Shown piece after piece: positions 8,221 to 17,630 of a stretch of DNA of 64,000 nt; the stretch's first letter is position 1; the number at the start of each line of letters is the position of its first letter. Origin of the DNA: DASPJR01 sp035628505. GTDB lineage: Bacteria > Planctomycetota > SZUA-567 > H5-PLA8. The stretch spans positions 1 through 64,000 of the forward strand of contig DASPJR010000178.1 in assembly GCA_035628505.1 (NCBI GenBank), given 5' to 3'. The translations under genes were made by a program, and so were the position numbers. Under the pieces are notes generated by a model, which had not been told where the DNA came from, did not search any database, and saw nothing but the letters and a program-made list of their open reading frames with translations.

Positions 8221-9441
8221 ATGCTTATGAACGTGGCGCGATGGTCCCTTCCGCTTGCTGCGGCTCTGCTGAGCCTGGCGCCGCTGTGCGCGGGCAAGGA
8301 GTCGAAAAAGCCCGAGGAGAAGCCCAAAGAGCAGCCGATCGCATGGACGCAGAAAATGGTGCCGGGCCCGGCGGTGCTTCTGCGCATCAAGCGCGAAGAA
8401 GGCAAGATCCTCATCTATGACGGTACGCTCAACCGCACGCAGGACAGCGTCAATTCGTATATCGACAGCAGCGCCTTCTACCTCACCTTTCTCTGCGCGG
8501 CGCGGCGCGAAGAAAAAGTAAACGGCCGGCCGGCGGTTCTCGATTTAGTCTGCATCCGCCGCACCTATACCAACCGCGACCGCGAAGAAAAATTGGAGAA
8601 CGGCAAGACGGTGAAGCGGCCGATGCAGCTGACCGAAGACCAGATCAGTATCGGAGAAAACTACGAAAAGGTCGGCTCGCTCAACTGCCTGAAAATTGAT
8701 TCGCAGAACTGCGCCGCGTTCATGACTCAGCAATTGGCGCAGCTCAAAGACGGCCGCAGTCTGCGCGGCAGCGTGCTGAGCGAAGAGAACGACAAGATCG
8801 TCTTCCAGACCAGCACCGACCTGTTTAATCTCAAGCGCGACGAGATCGCTTCGATGACATACGTCCCGCAGCCGCACGTCATCCTGGACGAATCGCCGCA
8901 TTACCTTTTTCCGCCGCTACCGTCGCAGAAGAAATCGCCTGGCGAAACCTGGCGCTTCCGCATCCCGGTGGTCATTCCCGTGCAGCAGGGAAATCCGCCG
9001 CGCATCCTGCCAACGATGTTCCAGGCCGTGGTGGACTGCCGGCTGTGTGAAGTCAAACAGGCTGGCAACAGCCAGACCGCGCTCATCGAGTACAAGGTCG
9101 CGGGCGTTTTCGATTCCGCGGGCGAGGAGTTCGCGGCGCGCTTCACGCAGGAATTCCACGATGCCATGCGCATCATCCACCGCATGAACGGCGAGGGACT
9201 GCTGCACCTGGACGTTGAAAAGGGGCGAATCCTCGAGAAGAGCGAGAACTTTAATTTCTTCCTCTACGGAAAAAACAACGCGCCGCAGCCTGAAGCCGAG
9301 AAGCCGGCGAAGGGCGAGAAGCAGGAAAAGAAGGAGCGGCCGACCGAGCAGAAGGCGGACATCAACAGCCAGTACCACATGAAACTGATGCTGCCGGGCC
9401 AGCGGCTGCGCAATAATGTGGTTGTCCCGAACTACGATTGA
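8221..9441 (+). CDS. Secreted protein of unknown function
   Basis: 406 residues (ATG 8221 or 8227). A signal peptide ends near ALLSLAPLCAGK, followed by a charged Lys/Glu stretch. The middle (about residues 40-300) looks like a compact, mostly beta domain with no motif I recognise. The tail (about 355-390) is Lys/Glu-rich low complexity, then a short conserved-looking C-terminus. The downstream kinase starts 77 bp later on the same strand, so the two may be co-expressed. No function assigned. Confidence 0.6.
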   Translation: MLMNVARWSLPLAAALLSLAPLCAGKESKKPEEKPKEQPIAWTQKMVPGPAVLLRIKREEGKILIYDGTLNRTQDSVNSYIDSSAFYLTFLCAARREEKVNGRPAVLDLVCIRRTYTNRDREEKLENGKTVKRPMQLTEDQISIGENYEKVGSLNCLKIDSQNCAAFMTQQLAQLKDGRSLRGSVLSEENDKIVFQTSTDLFNLKRDEIASMTYVPQPHVILDESPHYLFPPLPSQKKSPGETWRFRIPVVIPVQQGNPPRILPTMFQAVVDCRLCEVKQAGNSQTALIEYKVAGVFDSAGEEFAARFTQEFHDAMRIIHRMNGEGLLHLDVEKGRILEKSENFNFFLYGKNNAPQPEAEKPAKGEKQEKKERPTEQKADINSQYHMKLMLPGQRLRNNVVVPNYD

Positions 9442-9518
9442 AACTTCCGCCTTTGTTTTATTTTCCTCTGGTTTGCGTTATAAACGGTGCCGCATAGCCG
9501 CTTAAAACAGGAGTTCGT

Positions 9519-10700
9519 GTGGCACTGGAATCGGAAGCCCTTTTTCTCCGGCGCGCAGTCCGGGCCGGAGTCCTTGATGTCGACAAGGGCACTGCCGCGC
9601 TGTACGTGTATTCGCAGCTCAAGCAGATGGGCGCGCAGTTCACCTTTGGGCAGTTCCTCGTGGAACGCGGCCTGCTCAGCAATATCGCGCTCAGCGCCCT
9701 CGAGGGCGGCAGCCAGACGCAGCTTAAAAAAGTAGACACGGTCGGCGATTTCCAGCTGATCGAGCTCATCGGCGAAGGCCAGAATGGCGCCGTTTTCCGC
9801 GCCTTGCAGAAGTCGCTCAACCGCCATGTCGCACTCAAGATTCTGAACTCGGCCATTTCAAACGACCCCGCTGCGCTGGAGCAGTTTCAACGCGAGGCCC
9901 GAGCGACGGCGAAGCTCAATCACCCCAACGTCGTCCAGGGCATCGACGTCGGCAGCGACCAGGGCCTGCACTATTTTGCGATGGAACTGATCGATGGCGG
10001 CTCAGCCCGCACGCTGCTTGATTCAGCCGACGGCATGCTCGAGGAAAACGGCTGTCTCAACATTATCCGTGATGCGGCCGAAGGCCTGAAGGCCGCGCAC
10101 GCCGCCGGACTGCTGCATCGCGATCTAAAGCCGGACAATATTCTGCTGACGCAGGAAGGAGAGGCCAAGCTCGCGGACCTCGGCATCTCGCAGAAGCTCG
10201 GCAAAGCATCGACCGAACCGGGCGGCGAGTTCTGGGCCAGCCCGCCGTATGTGGCTCCCGAGGTGATCCAGGGCGTCGCGGACGGCGACCCGCGCAGCGA
10301 CATCTACAGCCTGGGCGCGACCCTTTTTGAGCTGCTCGCGGGGCGGCCGCCGTTTATCGGCGACACACCCGAAGACATCATGCATCAGCATCTGCATGCC
10401 GAAGTGCCGGACATCCAGAGCTTCCGGCCTGACGTGACCGTGCAGACCGCGAGCCTGCTCAAGCGCATGCTCGCCAAAGACGTAAACGAGCGCGTGCCCT
10501 CGGCGCAGACAGTGGTCGACGCGGTCAAGCGCATCCTGGCTTTAAAGACTCAGGCCGCCGCGCCGCCGCCGCCTCCCCCGCCCCAGCCACCTCCGCCAGC
10601 ACGCAGACCGCTGACGCCGCACTCAGGCAACGTTCGGCCGGGAATGCAACGGCCCGGACAGCGACCGATGAATCGCCAGAAGCCGCGCGGCAGGCGCTGA
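9519..10700 (+). CDS. Hanks-type serine/threonine protein kinase with MshEN-like N-terminus
   Basis: 393 residues, GTG start with an AGGAG site 5 bp upstream. Residues 1-65 resemble the small helical MshEN/GspE N-terminal domain (FGQFLVERGLLS). The kinase domain runs from about 78 to 345: glycine loop GEGQNGAVF, VALKIL lysine, HRDLKPDN catalytic loop, ADLG in place of DFG, and YVAPE. All residues needed for phosphotransfer are present. The C-terminus is Pro-rich (eight or more Pro in a row interrupted by Gln) and basic, without the membrane anchor usual in this family, so the kinase is probably cytoplasmic. A strong two-way terminator follows. Confidence 0.9.
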   Translation: MALESEALFLRRAVRAGVLDVDKGTAALYVYSQLKQMGAQFTFGQFLVERGLLSNIALSALEGGSQTQLKKVDTVGDFQLIELIGEGQNGAVFRALQKSLNRHVALKILNSAISNDPAALEQFQREARATAKLNHPNVVQGIDVGSDQGLHYFAMELIDGGSARTLLDSADGMLEENGCLNIIRDAAEGLKAAHAAGLLHRDLKPDNILLTQEGEAKLADLGISQKLGKASTEPGGEFWASPPYVAPEVIQGVADGDPRSDIYSLGATLFELLAGRPPFIGDTPEDIMHQHLHAEVPDIQSFRPDVTVQTASLLKRMLAKDVNERVPSAQTVVDAVKRILALKTQAAAPPPPPPPQPPPPARRPLTPHSGNVRPGMQRPGQRPMNRQKPRGRR

Positions 10701-10731
10701 GCGGCTCGAGATTTTTGAAGTATGTCAAAGA

Positions 10732-10759
10732 AGAACGGCAGCCCGAAGGCTGCCGTTCT
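10732..10759. terminator. Bidirectional hairpin terminator
   Basis: A perfect 12-bp stem (AGAACGGCAGCC with GGCTGCCGTTCT) around a CGAA tetraloop, placed between the ends of two convergent genes. Confidence 0.8.
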
Positions 10760-10778
10760 GTGATTGAAGGATGTCTTA

Positions 10779-13700
10779 TCAGCGTGCTTTGCTGAGACCG
10801 ATCGCGCCCGAATCGCCCTTGGTGCTGAGCTTGAACTCGACGGGAATGATCGTCTCGTAGGCGACGCCGTTGAGCACGATGGCCGCCTGCAGCTTGCGGG
10901 TGCTGCTCAGGCCGGTGTCGTTGCGGCCGCGCTTGGCCGTGATGCCATCAGCCGCGAAGCCTTTATTGTCCAGGTCAGGCTTGGCGAGCGTCAGAGCGAT
11001 CTTCGCAACGGAGGTGTCGTCCTGCGTGATCGTGCCGCCGGTCTTCAGCTTCGGATAGGTGATCTTGAACTTCGTCACGTTGCCCAGCTTGGTCGGCAGT
11101 GAGGGCTTGCCCTTGCTGTCGAAGTTGATGGTATCGATCACGTTTCCAACGCTGATGCTGATCGACTGGGAAGGAGCGCCGATATCGAAGCCCTTCGGCA
11201 GAGCCACGGTGCCGGAAAACGCGACCGTGTCGGACTTGGTCCCGGTGAAGACGAACTTGCCCTTCACCGCGGGAGTCTGGATCGTCGGATTCGAAGCGGC
11301 GAGAGTGCCCTGTCCGATTTCCCTGGCGCTGATGGTGATGGTCTTGCGGGCCAGGCCCTTCACCGTGTTGCTGGCCTTTTCTGTGATCGTGCTGCTGGCG
11401 ACGTAAACGCCGGGCTCGGTGAACTTCTGCACGGCCTTGTTGCCGGCGGCCTTGCCGACCTGTCCGTTGACGCCGTCGAAGGAGGTCTCGATGTTGTAAT
11501 CCGATACCGCGCGAGAGATGTCCGCGACCGTGATGGTGACTTCGACCACGCCGCCGCCGCTCTTCGTGACGGTGATGCTGATCTCGTCGACGGGGTTCTC
11601 AACCGTCTTGCCATCGGAAAGATTGCCGCCGCCGCCCGAGGCCGGCGCAACGATCGTGATCACCTGGCTGGACGTCACGGCTGTCGCACCGTCGGTGACC
11701 GTCAGCGTGGCCGTATACGTTCCTGCGGCAGCATACTTCTTGCTGAAGGTCATTCCGCTTCCGGCGCTGCCGTCGCCGAAGTCCCACTTGTAGAGCAGCG
11801 AGGGCGAATCGGCATCGGTAGCCGTGGCGACGAAGGCGATGGCCGAATCCACCTGCGCCGGATTTGGCGTTGCCGTGAAAGCCACGTTTGCCGGCGCGGC
11901 GCCTGCCGGCGCGATCTGGCGGATGCGCAGGTTGGCTGTGTCGGCAAAGTAAACGCGGCCCGCCGCATCCACTGCAACGCCGGTCGGCACGCTCAGCGTC
12001 GCTCCGAACGAGCGGCCGCCATCACCCGAGAAGCCCGAATACGCTGGGAAGGAGGGCGGCACCAGTCCGGGAATGTTGTGAATACCGCTGTCGTCCACGA
12101 CCAGGTCGCCATAGTAGTGCGCGTAAGCCTGCTCAAGCGTGTTCAACTGATCGGAAGGGCCGCTGCCCGAAATGGAGCTGATGCGGCCGGTCAATGCATC
12201 GACTTTGCGAATCCGGTTATTGCCGATTTCGGTGATGTACACATTACCCGTGCCATCCACTGCAACACCACACGGTTGATTGAGAGCCGAAAGCGCGGCA
12301 AAGTTTCCGTCGCCGAAGAACCCGCGTATGCCCTTGGCATACTCCGGTCCGTTGCTTTCATTGTCTGCATCGAACCCGGCGATCGTGGTCAGCACATTCG
12401 TAGACGGAATAAGCTTGCGAACCTTATGCGACTTCTGCTCAGCGATATAGACGTGTCCGGCGCTATCCACCGCTACCGCAATGGGATGCTTGAGGCGGAC
12501 GTTCAGAGCAGGACCGTCCAGATTAATGGCAGACGTGCTATAGAAAGGATCAAGGAAATCGAATCCTCTATTGATATTGCCGGCGATGGTCTGAATCTTT
12601 CCAGTTGCCGCATCGACTCTGCGCACCACCCCGTTGCCCGTGTCGGCAATGTACAGGTTGCCTGCCGCATCGACAGCCACTCCGCAGGGGAAGTTCAGGC
12701 GCGCAGCCGTGGCCGGTCCACCGTCTCCGGCGAAGCTGCCTTCGTTCGTGTAGGTGCCGCCGCTGCCGGCTACAGTTGTGATCATCCCCGTTACCGCATC
12801 CACGCGGCGCACGCGATGATTATTCACGTCGCAGATGAACAGATTGCCGTTTGCATCCACCGCAAGGCCGCCGGGGAAGTCCAGCGACGTAGAGGTCGCC
12901 GTAACGCCGTCTCCCGTGAATCCACGCAGCCCATTACCAGCGACGGTGATCACGATTCCGGTCGTGACGTTGATCCTGCGCACGCGATTATTGCCCATGT
13001 CCGAGAACAAAATGTTGCCGGCTGCATCCACCGCCACGCCCGTGGGCGCACTGAGCGAGGCCGCGGTTCCCGGCCCTTCGTCACCAGCGAAAGTGCCCAG
13101 CGGAGCAGCCGCGCCTTTTCCGGCGAAGGTGGTAATGAACAGTTCAGGAATGATCAGGATGGACAGCTTATGAATGGCCGAACCACCCGAGCTCTGCGCG
13201 GTGATCACCGCCGTGAAAAGGCCTTCCTGCGTTGGAGTGCCGGAGATCAAGCCCGTGGCGCTCATCGTCAGGCCGGGCGGAAGACCGGTCGCGGAACCGC
13301 TCGTGTTCGATCCGAGCAACGTGAGCTGGTAGCTGAACGGCGCGTTCAGCATTCCATTGGTGCTCTCCGGGCTATAGATCAACGGCTCGAGGTCGTTGTC
13401 GAAGATATGCACATTGCTGTTACTGTACAGCACGCTCAGGTCGTATGTCGGCGTGCCGGTTGTCGGATCATTCTGGAGATACACGAACACGTTTTCGTAA
13501 GGGTTATCGTAGTTGCCTTCGGAAATCTGATCGTCGACCGGCACAATTCCCACGGCGACAGAGTTTGCGCCGGCGGGAATGATCGCAGAGAAAAGATCAT
13601 GCGTCACATCGAACGTCGCATTGGTGAGAGTGAAGTCTTCCGGTCCATTGCTGGGATCGCCGTCGCTCACAACGGCCGTGCCGCTGAGGTCGAACCAGAC

Positions 13701-15221
13701 CGTCAGCGGTGACGTGGTGTCGCCGGATCGGAAAAGGGTAACTGCGCCGGGCACGCTGCCCTGCTCATAAGCGTGATGGGTCGTTGCGATGGCGTTCACC
13801 AGTGGCAGCGTGCCTGGCACGCCGTTGGTCGGTCCGCTGCTGGGCGGCGCAACTGTGACATCGCGCAACGAAAGAGTGAACGCGTCCTGCTGAGTGAAGC
13901 TTCCGCGAACGCGGATGTGGTACACCTGGCCATTGGTCACTGGAAAGCCGATCACGGGCGATTTGCTGTAACTCACGTTGAAAGACTGCGAAAACACCTG
14001 GCTCAGCGCATTGACCGCCGCGCCCGTATAGACGTCGACACTGAGAAACGCATTCGACGAGAGCGGGATTGCGATTCCGCCGTTGATTGTCGAGGTCCAG
14101 TCGTACCAGACAGTCGCTGTTCCAGCGGGTTCACCGGCTTCGACAGTCGCTCCCAGATTGGTCCCCGCGACTGCATTTACGGGCAGACCGGTGAGCACCT
14201 GCGCCGAGGCGAAGTTGTCGTTCGCCGGAGGGCTGTCGACATCGCGGATGGTCATGCTCGACGAGGCAGGCGTACCGATAGTATAGGCGCCAGCAGCAAG
14301 CGTGATATCGATGGTTTCATTTGGTTCAACCGTTGCATCGAGGATCGTACTGATGGAAATGAAGGCAAATGTGCTGAACGCAGCAAAGTTGGTCGTGGTG
14401 CCAATCGCTCCGTAATCGGTAGTCTCTGTCGCGGTGCCCGCGACTGTGAAGTTCACTGTCACCGGTGCGGAGATATCGCCCTTTCGCGACAACAGGAAAC
14501 TGCGGAAGTTGCCTTCGATAACACTTCCGCCAGGGTCGATAGAGACGACGGGCGTTTCATTGTCGAGAATAGTATAGGTGTGGATAGTGCTCGACCCGAG
14601 CACTCCATTGACCGGGTTCTTCAGGCGAATATCCAGGTCTTCGCTGAGTTCCGCGACTGAATCATCCACGATGGTGATGTTGCCGCTGGCTGTGAGCTGG
14701 CCTGCCGGAATCGTCACGGTTACAGCCGCGTTCGAGAAATCGCTGTTCGCCGTTGCTTCATTGGCAAGCTCAATCGGAAGCAGATCGACGGTTACATCCA
14801 CTGTATTCACTTCGGAGAGGGTAACGGTCAAGGCCACCGACGTTGTTCCTTCCGAGCCACTGGAAGCGGTGGTCTGGAACTCGACCCCTGGGGCATAGAC
14901 GAGCCCGGCTTGCAGCTTGATCATCTGAGCGTCGGGATTCACAACGAGGATATCGACGGCACCGGGAGCGTGGAGATTTGTCCTCACTTCAAGCCGGCCT
15001 GAGCTGCGGAAGGTCACGTCAGTGTCGACGCCGCCAATGAACACCTTTGTCTCACGGTAGAAGTTCTGACCCGTGATTTTGATGGTATCGCCGCCTGTTG
15101 TGGCGACGATCCCTGGTGACACTGCGTGAATCACAGGTCCGTCGGCCGCGTGAAGCTGTGCAGCAGCGACCAGAATCACGACAGCGCAAAGCGCAATCGG
15201 CGTGGCGACTCGGTGTGACAT
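10779..15221 (-). CDS. Giant secreted IPT/Calx-beta/NHL/PKD protein
   Basis: 1480 residues. Signal peptide ends at LHAADG. Domains in order: IPT/TIG (about 28-110); two Calx-beta-like (about 112-325); a jelly-roll PPC-like region starting PPANDNFASAQVL (about 328-480); a third Calx-beta (about 500-640); a putative Ig domain (LPPGLTMSATGLISGTPTQ, about 645-715); six NHL repeats of the type GVAVDAAGNLYIADTGN (about 735-1090), enough for one six-bladed propeller; a PKD domain (YKWDFGDGS, about 1105-1185); and a C-terminal module (about 1321-1480) also found in the protein at 46256-48889. No catalytic residues are seen. It is probably a surface or extracellular adhesion protein binding Ca2+. Confidence 0.85.
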   Translation of the reverse strand: MSHRVATPIALCAVVILVAAAQLHAADGPVIHAVSPGIVATTGGDTIKITGQNFYRETKVFIGGVDTDVTFRSSGRLEVRTNLHAPGAVDILVVNPDAQMIKLQAGLVYAPGVEFQTTASSGSEGTTSVALTVTLSEVNTVDVTVDLLPIELANEATANSDFSNAAVTVTIPAGQLTASGNITIVDDSVAELSEDLDIRLKNPVNGVLGSSTIHTYTILDNETPVVSIDPGGSVIEGNFRSFLLSRKGDISAPVTVNFTVAGTATETTDYGAIGTTTNFAAFSTFAFISISTILDATVEPNETIDITLAAGAYTIGTPASSSMTIRDVDSPPANDNFASAQVLTGLPVNAVAGTNLGATVEAGEPAGTATVWYDWTSTINGGIAIPLSSNAFLSVDVYTGAAVNALSQVFSQSFNVSYSKSPVIGFPVTNGQVYHIRVRGSFTQQDAFTLSLRDVTVAPPSSGPTNGVPGTLPLVNAIATTHHAYEQGSVPGAVTLFRSGDTTSPLTVWFDLSGTAVVSDGDPSNGPEDFTLTNATFDVTHDLFSAIIPAGANSVAVGIVPVDDQISEGNYDNPYENVFVYLQNDPTTGTPTYDLSVLYSNSNVHIFDNDLEPLIYSPESTNGMLNAPFSYQLTLLGSNTSGSATGLPPGLTMSATGLISGTPTQEGLFTAVITAQSSGGSAIHKLSILIIPELFITTFAGKGAAAPLGTFAGDEGPGTAASLSAPTGVAVDAAGNILFSDMGNNRVRRINVTTGIVITVAGNGLRGFTGDGVTATSTSLDFPGGLAVDANGNLFICDVNNHRVRRVDAVTGMITTVAGSGGTYTNEGSFAGDGGPATAARLNFPCGVAVDAAGNLYIADTGNGVVRRVDAATGKIQTIAGNINRGFDFLDPFYSTSAINLDGPALNVRLKHPIAVAVDSAGHVYIAEQKSHKVRKLIPSTNVLTTIAGFDADNESNGPEYAKGIRGFFGDGNFAALSALNQPCGVAVDGTGNVYITEIGNNRIRKVDALTGRISSISGSGPSDQLNTLEQAYAHYYGDLVVDDSGIHNIPGLVPPSFPAYSGFSGDGGRSFGATLSVPTGVAVDAAGRVYFADTANLRIRQIAPAGAAPANVAFTATPNPAQVDSAIAFVATATDADSPSLLYKWDFGDGSAGSGMTFSKKYAAAGTYTATLTVTDGATAVTSSQVITIVAPASGGGGNLSDGKTVENPVDEISITVTKSGGGVVEVTITVADISRAVSDYNIETSFDGVNGQVGKAAGNKAVQKFTEPGVYVASSTITEKASNTVKGLARKTITISAREIGQGTLAASNPTIQTPAVKGKFVFTGTKSDTVAFSGTVALPKGFDIGAPSQSISISVGNVIDTINFDSKGKPSLPTKLGNVTKFKITYPKLKTGGTITQDDTSVAKIALTLAKPDLDNKGFAADGITAKRGRNDTGLSSTRKLQAAIVLNGVAYETIIPVEFKLSTKGDSGAIGLSKAR

Positions 15222-15403
15222 GGAATCCCCTCCTCCATTTTGGAGTGTGTTGTCATACGCCTCTGCGCGCGGGCAGAAGCATCGGTTTAAAAGAGCTCTG
15301 AATTTCTACAGAGTCTTACGGATAAAAGCAATATATTAATATTGAGTACTATGCATTTTCAAAGCGTTGCTATCACGGGTTGTTTTGCAGCGGTCTCATT
15401 GGT

Positions 15404-17554
15404 ATGAATTCCGAAATGAAATCCGTTGCCTCCTTATTAGTAGCCTTCCTGATCGCCGTCTTGTCAGCCCCAAGCTCCGCGTATGGCGAAGAGTTGCCTC
15501 AGGCCTGGTCGGTTGTCCCTTTCCTGCCCGACGACACCTTAATAGTAGTTCAAGCCAGGGACGGACGCACGCTGGCAACGAAGGCTGCCACCTCGGGGCT
15601 CGGAAAGATCATCGCTCTTCCCGAAACCCAGCGCGCGGCCTACACCTACTTTTCGCAACTGCGCTTTTATCAGTCGGTCATCGAAATCCAGCTCGGCCGC
15701 AGGCTCAGCGACATGGCAGCTCTTTACGGCTCTGGAGAGCTGACGCTTGCACTGACTGATATCAAAGTTCTTGAAGGCGGCACCGTTCTGCCCGAGATAA
15801 TTGTAGCTGCGGCTCTCGGCGAAAAGGGCATCGTCGCCTTCAAAGAGATGGAGGCGCGGTTGGAACGGCTGCGCTCCATTGCCGGCGGCCAGATGACGCA
15901 GACGCGGCTTCCCACCGGCGAAGTGACGGTCACGCGCGTCGCCGTACCGGGACTTCCCTTCTCTCTTTCCTACGCGCTCTGCGATGGCACCTTCCTGCTC
16001 TCCAGCGCAGATGGGCGCCTGGAAAAGCTTCTCGCCAGGCGCTTCGAGCTCAAAGAGGCCGGCAAGCTGAACACGCCCGCGCGCGGCACCCTGGTCGCGC
16101 AACCCAGCTACATCCGCGCACTGCAGCGGATCGGCTCGGCAAGCGACCTGCACGCCTTCATCAATTCCGAAAAGCTCTACGGCCATGCGCTCTTGTCCGA
16201 TCTCCAGAAGAAAAAAGATTCCGGCGGCTTCGGCAGCGTTCGCGGGATCACCTACAGCCTCAGCATTGGGGAGAAGAGCTTCGACGAGTCCGCATTCTTT
16301 GACGTGCCCGCCGCGCAGCGCAAGGGCGCGCTGAGCTTGTTTGCGACGGGCACGTGGGAGCCGATGTTGAATGCGCACAGTTCGGCAGCGCTTGCGGGCC
16401 TTTCGCTGAATATTCCACCCGACCGGCTGCTGCGCACGGTTTTCGATGTGATCGAAGAATCTGATCCCGAAGCACGCGCGGCTGTGGATGCCAGGCTTAG
16501 AGAGCTGTCGGCGGCGGCGGGAGTGGATGTCGCTGGCGAGCTCGCGCGCACGCTGCTCGACCACATGGCTCTGTCGGTCAGCATTCCGTCGCGGCACCCG
16601 CGTCTCGCGCTTGGGTTTCCCGGCGTGATCTTCACCTGCCGCGTGCGGGATCTGGCTGGATTTACGAACCTGCTGCAGAAAGTCCGCGACAACTGCGGCA
16701 AACTGCTTGAGTTCACAAAAATTCCAGATCCCGGCGGCGACATCACGATCATCCGGCCCCGGCCGACGGTGGAAAACCCGCAGCCTGTTCAATTCGTTTT
16801 CACGCTGCGCAACGAGGAGCTTCTGGTGTCGCTGACACCGCTGTCGCTGCGGGACGAGCTGCAGCGCCGGGCGCTGCTGGCTGAAAAAGCTCCAGGGGCG
16901 GCGCCGAATCTGTTCCAGGATTCCGCGTTTCAGCAGCAGCGCCAATCGCTTGGGCCTGCCGGGCAGGCGCTGATCTACGTGGACGTGCCCGCGCTTTTTA
17001 CCGCGTTCTACCAGACCGCCGTGCCGTACCTGCAGTTCCAGAAACGCGAGAATGCCTTCGGCCTGAACCCCTGGGCTTTTCCGACGGTCGAAACGTTCAC
17101 GCAGAATCTCTCGAGCCTGCTGGTTTCAGTGCGCGCCGATGATGAGGGCATCACCGTCCGAGGCTCGTCGCCGATCGGCGTGCTTCCGTACCTTGCGGTG
17201 CTGCCGTCGATTGAAATGGTGCGCGAGATTACAGGCAAGTCACACGACGTTTCGGCCGAACAGGAGCGGGCGAATCTCGAAAAAATCGGCAAAGCCATTG
17301 CCAGATTCGCCGCCGCGAACGGCGCGAAATTTCCGCGGGTTTTGAAAGATTTGCGGCAGTACGCGCCCGAACTGGACCCGTCAGTCTTCGATCGCTATGT
17401 CTACCGCGGCGCGCTGGACGCCGACAATGCCGTGATCGCTCACACGCCTACGCGCCAGAAAGGGCCGATCGCCGTACTTCTGCAGGACGGCCGCGCGTTG
17501 GTTGTTCCGCGCCGCGGCTTCAAAACGCTCCTCGCGGAAGGCTACAAGAAGTAG
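15404..17554 (+). CDS. Large secreted protein of unknown function (DUF3352-like)
   Basis: 716 residues from ATG 15404; ATG 15416 gives a cleaner signal peptide (MKSVASLLVAFLIAVLSAPSSAYGEE), and neither has an obvious ribosome-binding site. The body resembles planctomycetal secreted proteins of the DUF3352 kind: repeated alpha/beta segments beginning with a 'PDDTLIVVQ' strand. The last 100 residues (EQERANLEKIGKAIARFAAANGAKFP) resemble the C-terminal part of pseudopilin-like planctomycetal proteins. The gene diverges from the giant protein at 15221; the 180-bp gap is unusually AT-rich around 15320-15360 and probably holds both promoters. Confidence 0.65.
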   Translation: MNSEMKSVASLLVAFLIAVLSAPSSAYGEELPQAWSVVPFLPDDTLIVVQARDGRTLATKAATSGLGKIIALPETQRAAYTYFSQLRFYQSVIEIQLGRRLSDMAALYGSGELTLALTDIKVLEGGTVLPEIIVAAALGEKGIVAFKEMEARLERLRSIAGGQMTQTRLPTGEVTVTRVAVPGLPFSLSYALCDGTFLLSSADGRLEKLLARRFELKEAGKLNTPARGTLVAQPSYIRALQRIGSASDLHAFINSEKLYGHALLSDLQKKKDSGGFGSVRGITYSLSIGEKSFDESAFFDVPAAQRKGALSLFATGTWEPMLNAHSSAALAGLSLNIPPDRLLRTVFDVIEESDPEARAAVDARLRELSAAAGVDVAGELARTLLDHMALSVSIPSRHPRLALGFPGVIFTCRVRDLAGFTNLLQKVRDNCGKLLEFTKIPDPGGDITIIRPRPTVENPQPVQFVFTLRNEELLVSLTPLSLRDELQRRALLAEKAPGAAPNLFQDSAFQQQRQSLGPAGQALIYVDVPALFTAFYQTAVPYLQFQKRENAFGLNPWAFPTVETFTQNLSSLLVSVRADDEGITVRGSSPIGVLPYLAVLPSIEMVREITGKSHDVSAEQERANLEKIGKAIARFAAANGAKFPRVLKDLRQYAPELDPSVFDRYVYRGALDADNAVIAHTPTRQKGPIAVLLQDGRALVVPRRGFKTLLAEGYKK

Positions 17555-17565
17555 CCGATCCTTAT

Positions 17566-17627
17566 TCCCCCTCACCCCGCGTTCGCTGCGCTAACGTCGG
17601 CCCTCTCCCACGCTGGGGAGAGGGGAC
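17566..17627. repeat. Dispersed intergenic repeat, short copy
   Basis: Contains CCCTCACCCCGCGTTCGCTG followed by a CCCTCTCCC/GGGGAGAGGGG hairpin, matching the copies at 6920-7017 and 8052-8190. It separates two convergent genes and could end transcription of both. Confidence 0.55.
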
Positions 17628-17630
17628 GAA

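Noticed and set aside
12078..13712. Plus-strand frame of 544 codons
   Set aside because: It lies wholly antisense to the NHL/Calx-beta region of the giant protein at 10779-15221, whose domains are clear. The product is Arg/His/Val-rich shadow sequence.
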